Shown here: piece after piece, positions 1-10,181 of the stretch
How the letters are laid out: each line of letters starts with the position of its first letter
How positions within the stretch are numbered: the first letter of the stretch is position 1
Source of the DNA: Acanthococcus lagerstroemiae
Lineage: Eukaryota; Arthropoda; Insecta; Hemiptera; Eriococcidae
Direction: 5' to 3'
DNA length: 64,000 bases
Assembly (NCBI GenBank): GCA_031841125.1
Contig: CM063112.1
Location: forward strand, 22,284,603 to 22,348,602
Translations under genes and position numbers: made by a program
Notes under the pieces: model-generated
Told to the model about the DNA's origin: nothing
The model's input: only the letters and a program-made list of their open reading frames with translations
The model's database searches: none

Positions 1-515
1 GGATTAATCTACGACAAATTATTCTATGAAATGTGTTTTTACGCTTTTAATACCTACATACCTACATTTTGATGGTTTATGGTCATACCGGCGTCCTTCA
101 AACGTCCTCGCTCCATTAGAACGAGAGAGACTCCGAAGCCTAAATACAAATTAACGATTACATCATTTTGTGGGCTTTTACAAATTTTTTTTCATTTCGC
201 GGTTGGGTGACCAGAATTTGAACTTCTGTCTCGAGTCGATGACGTGTTCAACGTTTCAATAAAAGCAGGTTTATAGCGCTGATGGGACGTGCAATGTCCA
301 TTTCCTCTTAAATTACCTTATTATACGGTTTCCGTAAATATAGAAGAGGTTGGGCCCACGTTAAACGCTTTTTCAAGGCGACACGTCAGAAAATTTATAA
401 ATTTTTCGCCCGAAGGTGGGTTTGTGACAAGTAAAGGTTGAATGGTGAGATATGAGGAATGGATAATCTGTTCAAAAAAGTTAGATACCCAGCACGTATC
501 CCCCTAATGAGCTAC
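1..515. other. Intergenic, nothing recognised
   Basis: AT-rich sequence with no convincing coding frame, repeat unit or RNA gene that I can recognise. It ends at the upstream target-site duplication of the first SINE. Confidence 0.5.
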
Positions 516-530
516 AGGTCAAAAACTGAT

Positions 531-737
531 GAGGGGTCTGGTTGGCCGAGTGGATAGCATGTTCGTCTCGGAATCCGAAGATCCCGGGTTCGGGCCCACG
601 TAGCAACTCGCCAGATTTCGACGTAGGCCGGTTTTTCGGCCAGAAGGGAAGAGAGCTGAGACAGCCCGAACATCTCTGAAGTAATGCTCGAAAGGGCGGA
701 TTCCAGGGCTCGGGTTGAGAGCAAATTAGAAAAAGAG
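531..737 (+). mobile_element. tRNA-derived SINE, copy 1, with 15-bp TSD
   Basis: The head resembles a tRNA: GGTCTGGTTGGCCGAGTGG near 534 gives a pol III A box and GGGTTCGGGCC near 586 gives a B box. A shared body follows (AACTCGCCAGATTTCGAC onward) and the tail is A-rich. It is flanked by a perfect 15-bp direct repeat, AGGTCAAAAACTGAT, at 516-530 and 738-752, as expected for target-primed retroposition. Two other copies are in the window (19,762-19,973 minus and 61,650-61,870 plus). The short open frames across it are not genes. It could be mistaken for a tRNA gene, but there is no sound anticodon arm and the body is shared by all copies. Confidence 0.85.
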
Positions 738-752
738 AGGTCAAAAACTGAT

Positions 753-1073
753 AATCACTTCCGAGTTGTGTTTTCTGCAACTTCTACAATATTTTCCTTT
801 TTTCTCTCTGTCTCTTTTTCTCTTTTCCCGAATTTCCTTCCTTTTTTCCATTGTGTTTTTGTACAAAAATCTGTTACCCCTCGAAATCTGGCGCGCTAGG
901 CACTTGCCTAATGTGCCTATTGGGAAATCCATCGCTGGCCATTAGTACCGATGAGATACGAGCTTGAAATACTATTGATCACTGTTTCTGGTCACCTTCG
1001 ATCTCGAACTTTATCTGCAAAGTGAAAGTTCGTCATGTTGAGTGATTTAAGTAAGCTTAAGTGACATTGAAAT
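753..1073. other. Intergenic, nothing recognised
   Basis: Contains a pyrimidine-rich stretch (about 770-860). No gene or repeat recognised. Confidence 0.5.
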
Positions 1074-1627
1074 GGGTCACTTCAACAATGTTGTAACCGA
1101 TAAAAAAAATAAATTTTTCAGTAGAACCTAAAATGTTGTGAACAAGCTGATGGATTTTTTTTTTTTAACGAACAATAGTGTAATCGTGTTTGCCGCACCC
1201 ATAGAAGCTAGCATGTAATAAATTTCAGCCATATTAAAAACCTTACTCCAAGCAAGACTCAAATATGTGTAAAAATTTTGGGCAACAACGTTGTAACCAG
1301 TGGTTGGTTAGAACGTTGTTGCTCAATTGTCCCGCAAACAAGGGAGTGGGTGGATGGCAAATTTTGGGCAAACATGAACCTTTTCCAGTCTTGTTACCTC
1401 TTTAATCATTTTTGCAAAATAGAAGCAACGTAGGTGACCTAAAAATTTAAAAAGCAAGGCATGAAAAATTTTATATATTAGAAGAAAAAAAACGAAAAAA
1501 TACTCATATAAAAACCTTTGGCGAAGGGAAAAATAGTCCCTACAACGCATATTGGTGTTTACAACATTATGGCATCAAAAAAATCTCCATTTTGAAGAAA
1601 TTGTCGGTTACAACGTTGTTGAGACCC
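1074..1627. mobile_element. MITE-like element with GGGTC inverted ends
   Basis: The left end reads GGGTCACTTCAACAATG and the right end, reverse complemented, reads GGGTCTCAACAACGTTG; both continue into TTGTAACCGA. The self-complementary core ACAACGTTGT and variants recur inside (about 1284-1320 and 1609-1622). There is no coding capacity, and no clear target-site duplication was found, so the exact limits are approximate. Confidence 0.5.
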
Positions 1628-2184
1628 ATTCATTTATTGGTCAGATTTTTAGGACGGTCATATCTCAAGCTCTAATTACACGGGGGGGGGGGGGAGTTGA
1701 TCTTTTTGAATCGATGGACACTTTCATCCTCCCTCTACAACATATGGCAAGATGGCGATGCTATCACCCTCATAAAAGCCAAAATTTGGCAACTGTTGCC
1801 AATTATTGGTCTGTAGAATTTTCTATTTTTAATCATAGCATATGGTAGTGCATGCCATCAGGAATGAGTGTCAAGCTCAAGTGCTATTTATTTCTGCGAA
1901 TTTTTTTGCTAATTTGCCAATTATTGGTCGACCAATGTTTGGCACAATCTGAAAAAAATTGACAGAATGAAAAGAAGAAAGTGAAATTCAATTTATTTAT
2001 TATAATGAAAATGAAATACGAAAATCATAGAAATGCCAAAATGGCTCCTCGTCATTTCTTTCGGAAAACTGATAACCAGAGAAAGAAAATATTAATATTG
2101 GTTCAAAAGAAATTGGAGCTAAATATTGGCCAAATTTTTCTCTCTCGTGTATTGAATTCCATCATTGCCATATGTTCTGCAACT
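1628..2184. other. Intergenic, nothing recognised
   Basis: Includes a G run at about 1682-1694 and the doubled phrase GCCAATTATTGG near 1799 and 1916, suggesting an old internal duplication. No gene recognised. Confidence 0.4.
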
Positions 2185-2192
2185 CTGAAATG

Positions 2193-2605
2193 CAGGGACG
2201 TACCAATGGGGCAGGGGGGACTTTCCCCCTGTAGGAATTTTTCACCCAGCAGTTGAAGAAATTTATCAAAATTAATCATTTCAGTCAGGCGGAGTTGGGA
2301 AATTTCAGTGGCTCAAAAGATGGAAAAATCCAATAAGTCAAAGTCTTTATTTTAATTTTTTTTTTTCTTTTTTTCTTTGATACTCGGGAATTTTGAGTTG
2401 AGAAGTTGGAAAAATCCAACAAGTCAAAAGGTTTTTTTTTCTTTGATACTTAGAAATTTTGAGTTGAGAAATTGGGAAAATCCAACAAATCGGAAAGGTT
2501 TTGTTTTTTACTTTGATACTTTGAAGTTTTGACTTGAGTCAGTTGGGACTTTCACAATTTTTGCCCCCCCCCTCCCCCCAGGAAAAACTCTTCGGTACGT
2601 ATTTG
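2193..2605 (+). mobile_element. hAT-like MITE, CAGGGACGTACC family
   Basis: Starts CAGGGACGTACC and ends with GAAAAACTCTTCGGTACG, the inverted form of the family end, here decayed to CGTATTTG. It is flanked by CTGAAATG (2185-2192) and CTGAAATA (2606-2613), a one-mismatch 8-bp duplication, which fits hAT-type insertion. The interior has the family hallmark: repeats of GTTGGGAAAATCCAACAAG-like phrases and TTTGATACTTGGGAATT. No transposase is encoded. Confidence 0.75.
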
Positions 2606-2879
2606 CTGAAATAGGCTTCTTAACTTACCAAAATCAAAAAACATAATGATAGAACTGAGGTACAATCAGTTCCACAATTGGATTCCATCTCCGATTCACT
2701 GGACCCACACTCGATAAGTAACTACTCAATCATCTGTTGATTATTCGAAACATGTTCCTTAGTATGTCCTTTAAACTCACAATTACAAAAAATCCAAAAT
2801 TAATAGAATGGAGTACTTACTTTTGGATTTTGATGATGGACTACAAAAATACCTACAAGAATATTATCAAGCCAAAAAT
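2606..2879. other. Intergenic, nothing recognised
   Basis: AT-rich spacer between two elements, with no recognised feature. Confidence 0.4.
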
Positions 2880-3402
2880 CAGGGGCGAAACTATAGGAGG
2901 GTATGGGAGGTTGAACCACCCCCCCCCCAATAATTTGGCAGTCGGCAAATATTGAAACAGTTCATTTGAATTTTTCATTTTTATGTGTATGTTTGTTTAT
3001 TTATTTATTCTTTTTTCAATTAAAAAATATTTCGATTAAGAAATCGGCAAATTTTTAATTTTTAAACGATGTTGGCGAATTTTTAGCTTTCAAAAAATAT
3101 TTGTCGGCAAATTTTTCTTCTTCACCTCTCCAAACTGAAAGTCAAATTTCGTTTCTGAAAATGGAGTACCCGAGACTCCTGTCAGAGACTAGTCAGTCAA
3201 AAGCCGAAGGTTTCAAGCTGAGTATCGAACATTATCTGAAAGGTTGAAACAAAGCTGAGACGTGCAGACATTTCGAAAATCTGAAAGTCGGTTGCAAACG
3301 TTGAATTTCGAATTCCAATAACTATTCTGTTCTTACTAGATTCTCTGTTTGACCTACAGCCTAAAATTTAAGAAAGTTGAAAGTTTTATTAAAATCTAAA
3401 AG

Positions 3403-4435
3403 CCGGCCCGTAGCCAGCCATCTGCGGTAGGTGGCGCTGACTGTTTACCGGGGGGGGGGGGGCTTGAGGATACACTTAGTATATAATGTGAAGAGTTCTA
3501 CGAGGCAGTGGTATAGCCAGGGGGGATCAAGGAGGCGAATGCCCTCCAAGGCACCTGAAAGAGAATGTAAAATATGCAGAAATGTGCAATTTTTCGCTTT
3601 AAAACACGTTTTTCGAAAAATGTTCGCTCGAGTAGTAATTTTACCTTCATTTTTATACAATAGTCCTCTAATATCGGCGATTTTTAAAAAATACTTCAAT
3701 TTTCGATTCCCTTGATAATCTTACTGTGCCTCCCTCCCCTCCTCCCGCGGAAAATCCTGGCTACGCCACTGATTGAATTTGGTCTCAAAATTCATAATCA
3801 GAACTGATGATTCAACTTACCGACAACCCATTGAAAAAAAAATTGAATAGATCGTGTGAAAAAAATTAACACTTAGAACGATCAAATTTTCGAACTTTTA
3901 GAAGTAAAAAAACTCTATTTCTGTGGACTTATCAAGTTATCAGTTCTCAAACAGCCATTCAGATATTTAGCCATCGATATTCAATGTGAACTGGATCGCG
4001 AGCCTACCCCTGTGTTTGTGAATGTTGTAATGTGACACAAGAAAAGGCCTGTGTATCTGAAAAACTGCTGGATGGACACTCGGGCCCTTTTCTTGAGACA
4101 TGTCACATATAAAGAACGACAAACATACGATTCTTCTATCTTTCAAAGCAAAATCAGTGTTGACAAGTTTATAAACATTAAAGTGTAGTGGAACGAAAAG
4201 TTTTGAACAAAACTAGCGAGAAAAATAGAAAGAATTCGTTATTTTTACTCACGAAATTTTGCCAGGGGAGGTTCGGGCAAGCATTAGGGGCTACTCAGTA
4301 CCCCCTAGCACCACTCTGCCTAGGGGCCTGACGTAATAATGATTTTCTTAATGGTGGTATCTCTGCCCAGGGGGGCTCAAGATACCTTTAGAGAAGGCTC
4401 AACCCCAGCTTTCCCCCATGGCTACGGGACTGTCC
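3403..4435. mobile_element. Nested TIR element inserted in the composite repeat
   Basis: Interrupts the left composite repeat exactly where the inverted copy near 22,020 is continuous. It is flanked by AAAAG at 3398-3402 and 4436-4440. Its ends are related inverted sequences (left CCGTAGCCAGCC, right GGCTACGGGAC). It carries a G run near 3451 and no plausible transposase. A smaller element is nested at 3516-3765. Confidence 0.65.
3516..3765. mobile_element. CAGTGGCGTAGCC-family MITE nested in a nested element
   Basis: The left end is CAGTGGTATAGCCAGG and the right end is CCTGGCTACGCCACTG, a near-perfect inverted pair of about 16 bp. Part of the interior, TATCGGCGATTTTTAAAAAA, matches the inverted copy at 48,049-48,205. 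No 8-bp duplication is visible here, unlike three other copies. Confidence 0.6.
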
Positions 4436-5580
4436 AAAAGTCGAAAGCAAAAAACTTATTTTCCAATGTCACAAACTGAATCCGATAGCAAATGTTCTAT
4501 TATTTAATTTACATGCTTTGGTCCTGGTGAATATAGGAGGGAAATGTAGTCTGGAACAAAAGTCAGAACTCCATGTGTTTTTCCCATAAGAACAAAAGGG
4601 AGCTTGGGGCTCGAATTCCCCTGAATCCGATCGACCTGAAACTTAGTAGGTTTTTTTTTATTGATTTCATTGAACCAATTTAGGAGAAGAATCAGAGAAA
4701 ATTCTGAAAAAAATATCACGAAGAGTAAACAACGACCACCTGAATGTGTAAAGGAAGTTGTGTGTTCCTTTCAAATATTCCTAATATCCTTCCAGCTTAC
4801 CCTCCCAGACTAGGGTATGCTCATGTGCGCAAATGTGAGTGCTTGGGGGATAAGTTTCCGATCTGCATTTGCAAGGACGAAACTATAGGGGAGGGGGGTG
4901 AAAAACCCCAATAATTTGACAATCGGCAAATTTTGAAACTGTTCATTTGAATTTTTCATTCTCTAAGGCATAATGTTTTAATGAAGCCTGAAAACGTCTT
5001 CCTTGAAGTCTCAGAGAGAAATCTGAAAGAGGCCTAAAAGTTTTACATCAAGTTGGAGGAGGAGGTCTTGATGGGTCAAAAGAGTCCTATTATCATAGTA
5101 TTAAATGAATCCAAGAAATCTCTCGGACGGTGTATGCTTACACAAGGGCCGAGGAAGGAGAATGTCTCCAGCGGCTCACTATAAAAAAGGCGCTTCAAAA
5201 ATAAAGTAAAAAGAAGAACGAAGGAAGGAAGAAAAAACATTGCCCCCACCCCCATATCGACAGCTGTGACGGGTATAATACCTGACTTTTCTGTAGAAAA
5301 GTCGGTAAAATAAAGAGTAGAAAAAAGGCAGACTTTTTTTGAGGGTACAAGGACGTTCTCAAAAATTAATCCCCGGGCCCATATTTTGCTTCTGTTTTAT
5401 TATTATTATTATTTTTTTTCCCCAATTATGAAATATTTTGATTAAAAATTCGGCAAATTTTCAAAATTTTAAAATATTTTGTCGGCGAATTTTTAGTTTT
5501 CATGAAATATTTGTCGGAAAATTTTCGTTCTCCACCCCCCCCCCTCCCCCAAACTGTAAGTCAAGTTTCGCCTTTGCCAA

Positions 5581-6389
5581 AATATTCAAATTTTTCCACA
5601 GCTCATATCTTCAACTCGAATCATCAAAATTACTTCGAACACAGATTATCTGCCAGTTACTGATGAATTATTTGAACATAATTCGATAAATACTCATTCT
5701 TACAAAAAATGCAAGTTACAAAATTTCTTCTCCATTAAATTTTCTTTCGGATGAGTGTAAGTTTGAGGCAGTATTCCAGTGATTTAATTTTCCTCTAGCT
5801 CCGTCTCCACCTTGAGAGGTTTGTCTTGAAACCATATTCGGTATTTCATTTATTCTAACCGTTTTGCCAAGTTTCATGCGAAGATCAGATGAAATGTTGA
5901 TAAAATTATTAAGACATTATCTCAAATAATCTAAGATGATTTGACATTATCTCTCTATATACTAAAACTGCGAGTACCACACTCCTTGTACGAGTATCAG
6001 TCTGTATTCCATTGCGAGCATCATGTTCCTTGTACCAGCCTACGAGCACTACGCTCTGCTAGTGCATCATCTTGCAAACGAGTCTGCAACCACGGGAGAG
6101 CATTCTTATGTCTGCTTCGCGGATTGCGCCGACATGAGAATGTCATCGTCCAGCAGCCAGTCAGTCAGTCAGTATTATTATTATTTCTCTATATATGCTA
6201 AAAATACAAGGAGCGTTGCGAGTCGAAAGCCAGAGTCAGCCAGAGTCAGTCAGAGTCATTTTCCGTTGCCAGCCAGCCTAACCAGCCCGTACAACGTTAT
6301 ATCGCTCCAGAGTAACGCTTTTTTCCGTTGCCGGCCAGACTATCCAGCCAGCCAACCTAGCCGAGACTTAACTATATATTTTTGATAAG
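5581..6389. other. Intergenic, nothing recognised
   Basis: AT-rich, with a short CAGT run followed by an ATT microsatellite near 6160-6185. Phrases such as CGAGTAYCA and CCAGCC recur several times, but no gene is supported. Confidence 0.4.
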
Positions 6390-6600
6390 ACTCGACAAGG
6401 GAAAAAAAGGATCTCTGACTGGAAGAGTGAGAAACTTGTGAACCCGGGCCGGCACCCTCTTTGGCATATAGAAAAGGAAAACTAACGCAACAAACCGTGG
6501 GGAAAGCAATGGCAAACTACCCCGACTAACCCTGTCCAGGAAAGTCACGCGTCCGAAACCGCGATCGCCAACATCCGGCAACGAGTACGGCACCTGATTT
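6390..6600. mobile_element. Possible retroelement 3' end
   Basis: A GC-richer block containing GCAATGGCAAACTACCCCG and AGGAAAGTCACGCG, phrases that remind me of 3' untranslated regions of arthropod non-LTR elements. It ends in a T-rich stretch. There is no coding frame, so this is only a suggestion. Confidence 0.25.
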
Positions 6601-7663
6601 TTTTGACTCGTTACTCGTTTACTCGAGTGAGATATGCCCGCAACTCTGCTGACAAGAATAAAAATACAACTTTCCGAATCTGTTTATCGAAGGATTAATA
6701 AAAATCATAAAAATATACAAGATCTGGAAAGCAGTAAAAATAATGTAAAGCAGTATAATTATATTTATCTGTTTCGCGAGAATGCGAATAATGCGAGAGA
6801 GGAGAGCACAGTGATTAAGACAAGAATGCGAACAAAAATACTTGATCAAGTTAACCAGAAGCTTGTATTTGTACAAAGTGTTCCAAGGTGTAATAACTAT
6901 TTAATATGTTCATGCATACACGCGAAACGTCTATAATTTGAAGAGTGAGGTCATTTTTCATGGATATGCAGTCGAGAAACAGCCTAAAATCTGCCACAAA
7001 GAGGCACCAGCAGTTGAAAATTTTTCTACTGCGGTCACACGGATTTGCAACAAAAACTTGCAGTCCATTTCGTCAAACTCGACAGTCAATACTGGCAGGT
7101 TCAAATCAGTTGAATAATATACACCATCAACACTCTCAGCAGACTAGCAAAGTAAAATTCGGCCAGTTCTCCGGTACTCGCCGGTCGTCATCGTCATGAT
7201 AGTTACCTGTATCCATATTAACTAAATGAATTTTTCCGAACTGACTTTTTCCTACAAAATACTCGAATTTCTGTCTCAGACACGTTTTAAAGGAAATCCT
7301 CTATAGTTGTTAATTTAATTAAAGATTTTTTTTCACGATTTTGAAGGCCAGTTTTTTTTTGCAAAAATTCAGCAACTAAAATTACCACTCGGCTGCAATA
7401 AATTATAATTAACGTACACATCTAGTATACAATACACAATTTCTTGTTGCTGTATTCTAATTATTCGAAACTTTCAGTAGCCCATGCATCAATCACTTCA
7501 TAGTAATTTTGAAAAGCTGTATACTTAGTACATTGTTTTTTTTAATAAAGCCGTTAGGGACGGAGCAGGATCACGCAGGCCATCGGGAAAATCAGTTTTG
7601 CAAGCCATCACCGTAAAAAAATCGCAGAGCAATACCACCTCCCACTTCTCTACAAAAGAAAGT
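6601..7663. other. Intergenic, nothing recognised
   Basis: AT-rich. Open frames of 84-100 codons at 6634-6936 and 6945-7199 have no recognisable domain and look like chance frames. Confidence 0.4.
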
Positions 7664-7671
7664 GGAAGAAA

Positions 7672-7846
7672 CAGTGGCGTAGCCAGACTGGTATAAAGGG
7701 CGGGGGGGGGGGGGGTCGTTTCACTTTTACAATGTGACAGGTGTCATACTTACTATTACCAGAAAATAAATTTTAATTTTTTCACATTGTCCGTGGATGC
7801 CGGGGGGTCCAGAACCCCCCCCCCCCCCCGTAGCTACGCGCCCCTG
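7672..7846 (+). mobile_element. hAT-like MITE, CAGTGGCGTAGCC family, perfect 8-bp TSD
   Basis: Starts CAGTGGCGTAGCCAG and ends CGTAGCTACGCGCCCCTG. It is flanked by a perfect 8-bp duplication GGAAGAAA at 7664-7671 and 7847-7854. The 175-bp interior has a G13 run near the left end and a C16 run near the right end. The core ATTACCAGAAAATAAAT is shared with the copy at 24,848-25,013. 8-bp duplications and CA...TG ends are typical of hAT elements; no transposase is present. Confidence 0.8.
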
Positions 7847-7854
7847 GGAAGAAA

Positions 7855-8341
7855 TAAACGTTTTTCATCATGATAGTTATTTTTCTCGTTTCCCCTTCCT
7901 TAGATCCCCCTCCCGGAAGTTTTGACCTACCCACCAAAAAAAGTTCAAGAAATAATATTTATCATTTTTTAGGGTCATAGCGACAAGCCTATTGCAATTA
8001 CTATTTTTTTCTTCTTCTTTTCTTCTCAATTCAGTCACAGTTCAGTGACGCGTCATTTCAGATGTGTGGTTTTCGATAGTGTTCATTGATCTGAGTCACA
8101 GTTCAGTTCAGTGGCGCCTTATTTTCGAGAAAACAATTAGTTGAAAATAATAAAGATAATATTATAAGCAACAATTTGGTAACGAGCCTCTTGTAATCAC
8201 TTTTTTATTCTTCATCAGTAGTGCTCATTGATCTTCATCTTCATTACTGCGCGAGCGTCATTTTTCATGTATAGAGCCAAGGAGACGAAATTAAAAGAAA
8301 TAATGATAAGCAACAATGTCGATTCTATTATTATTCTTCAG
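7855..8341. other. Intergenic or intronic, nothing recognised
   Basis: Contains two diverged copies of a CAGTTCAGTGGCG-like phrase (about 8038 and 8100). No gene recognised. Confidence 0.35.
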
Positions 8342-8423
8342 TTATCCCTCTGTGATTATTGAGGATTGGAGAACTGTGCCTGTTGGAAACGGTTTTGAAA
8401 ATCGAGAGATGGACTTAGAAGAC
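8342..8423 (+). CDS. Candidate internal exon of an unidentified host gene
   Basis: An 82-nt segment follows a pyrimidine-rich acceptor (ATTATTATTCTTCAG) and ends at a strong donor, GAC|GTAAGT. Only one of the three frames is open: one base, then 27 codons, including EDWRTVPVGNGFENREMDLE. The other two frames have stops. Neighbouring exons were not found, so this could still be chance; I do not recognise the protein. A MITE follows 145 bp downstream, which would place it in the intron. Confidence 0.35.
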
Positions 8424-8568
8424 GTAAGTATGCTGTTCATTAACTTATAGGTTCTTGGTTTGATAAGTGTACAGTTCCTTTGAATGGATCCAAGTAGAAC
8501 ATGTTCAGAAGAAAATTCGTCTTATTAGGAGAACACTGTTTCCCCAATAGCGATTTTCATATCCCAGT

Positions 8569-8868
8569 TAGAGACGTACCAAAGAGTTTTTCCTGGAGGG
8601 GGGGGGGACATGTGAAAGTCCCAACTGATTCAACTCAAAATTCCCAAATGTCAAAGTAAAAAAAAAAAACACCTTTTGACTTATTGAATTTTCTCAACTT
8701 CACAAATCAAAATTCCCGAGTATCAAAGCAAAAAATGAATAAAAACCTTTTGACTTGTTGGATTTTCCCAACTCTACCGAAATTTCCCCACTCCGCCTGA
8801 CGGAAATGATAAATTTTCCCAACTGCTGAGTACAAAATTTCCGCCTCCCTCCCATCGGTACGTCCCTG
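8569..8868 (-). mobile_element. hAT-like MITE, CAGGGACGTACC family, perfect 8-bp TSD
   Basis: An inverted copy of the family: the left end carries GACGTACCAAAGAGTTTTTC and the right end carries CATCGGTACGTCCCTG. It is flanked by a perfect 8-bp duplication ATCCCAGT at 8561-8568 and 8869-8876. About 300 bp, non-coding, with a G10 run near the left end. Confidence 0.8.
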
Positions 8869-8876
8869 ATCCCAGT

Positions 8877-9582
8877 GTACCATATAGGGTTTTCTTGCTT
8901 TCTCAGTGAATTCTCTGACCAATGATGTGTGTGAATTGTTCATAAATTCTGATCAAATGTGGACTAAGTGAAACATATTCCTCTGAGATCTATTTCTGTG
9001 GTACTCGTATCAGTAAATTTTCCAAGAAATAATGCGATGTGAATTATTGGGATTCAAACTTAAAGTTTCAAGTGTTGACAGCCCTGTAGCGTGTGTGATC
9101 ATCGCAAGCCTGCAGCAAACTTCAACTATCATTAAATCTATTAGAAATTCATTTCCAAAGAAAATTTGTCCTAAATTTAACTGTATTGCCACAAAAAAAT
9201 TGAATTATAATCAGTTCTACTAGTAGAATAATTTTTACTCGTTTTTCTTTCCCTTTTGACGATAGCAGTTCTTCTATTTGAAAGTACACGTGATCACTCA
9301 TTCATATTTACCCGCACAGGTAATTAGTGCAAGTTCAAATCCCGATGTCTCATAAACATGATGAAAGCATTAATGGTAATTTTGGTATTCTGTTTCCAAT
9401 TTCAAGCGATGAAACTTTAGCGTTGTGGCTGTCTTCACCTGAAGATGAAACAACGGCGTTCGAACTAATAGCATATTATATATGAACAAGTAGCAAAGGA
9501 ACAACTATCTAGTGAACGAATACATGATAGAACCTTACTACATGATGCACAGAATTTATAAACATAGATCAGAAGGCCAGAA
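8877..9582. other. Intergenic or intronic, nothing recognised
   Basis: AT-rich with no supported gene, repeat or RNA. Confidence 0.4.
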
Positions 9583-9893
9583 GCAGAACTGTATATATCA
9601 CAAGAAGCATGAACTGTATATATATCACAAGAAGCATGAACTGCATAAATCACAAGAAGCATGAACTGTATATATCACAAGAAGCATGAACTGTATATAT
9701 ATCACAAGAAGCATGAACTGCATAAATCACAAGAAGCATGAACTGTTTATATCACAAGAAGCATGAACTGTATATATCACAAGAAGCATGAACTGCATAA
9801 ATCACTAGAAGCATGAACTGTATATATCACAAGAAGCATGAACTGCATAAATCACTAGAAGCATGAACTGTATATATCACAAGAAGCATCAAG
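9583..9893. repeat. Minisatellite, 25-bp unit, about 12 copies
   Basis: Tandem units such as ACAAGAAGCATGAACTG followed by TATATATC or CATAAATC. Most are 25 bp; a few are 27 bp because of an extra TA. The two variants alternate, suggesting expansion by a two-unit block. Non-coding. Confidence 0.9.
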
Positions 9894-10041
9894 GAGAAAT
9901 ACTACAACAGAGACTCCAAATTAATCAAGCAAAACGAGAAGAACGAAGGAAATGTCAGCATGAACAACTAACAAATGACCTACAATTGTACACGTACCTA
10001 TGTATAGGTTGCCATAGATTATTTTTCGATCGTTCTCTATC

Positions 10042-10181
10042 AGTGCTGGGTTACAAAGTTATGAAGAGAATAAAACGGAAGACGAGACAGTAATTCACGT
10101 AATTCTCAAATGCCCACAGTGGAAACGACATGGAAAAAAGTTTGCAATTAAGGAAGACGCCAATCTACATCTAACTGATTA
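10042..10181 (+). pseudogene. LINE reverse transcriptase C-terminal remnant
   Basis: In one frame a stretch reads EDETVIHVILKCPQWKR. This fits the ETVxHVLxxCPxW zinc-knuckle pattern near the C-terminus of R1/Jockey-type non-LTR reverse transcriptases. It lies in a short open frame that ends at a stop near 10,181, and upstream of it the frame is broken. The rest of the element is not visible here, so this is a dead fragment. Assignment rests on this motif only. Confidence 0.5.

Larger units (their letters stand above)
2880..5580 (+). mobile_element. Composite dispersed repeat, left copy, with insertions
   Basis: Begins AGGGGCGAAACTATAGG and contains a module rich in TCGGCAAATTTT phrases and ending AAACTGAAAGTCAAATTTCG, present twice (about 2880-3150 and 4875-5575). 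The same order of blocks occurs inverted at about 20,995-22,443. Comparing the two copies shows that this one carries a 1.03-kb insertion at 3403-4435. A further stretch at about 4965-5390 has no counterpart in the other copy and may be a second insertion. No transposase was found, so the element class is unknown. Confidence 0.65.

Noticed and set aside
534..600. A tRNA gene (Ser/Leu-like)
   Set aside because: A and B boxes are present, but the cloverleaf is incomplete and the segment continues into a body shared by three dispersed copies with target duplications; it is a SINE head.
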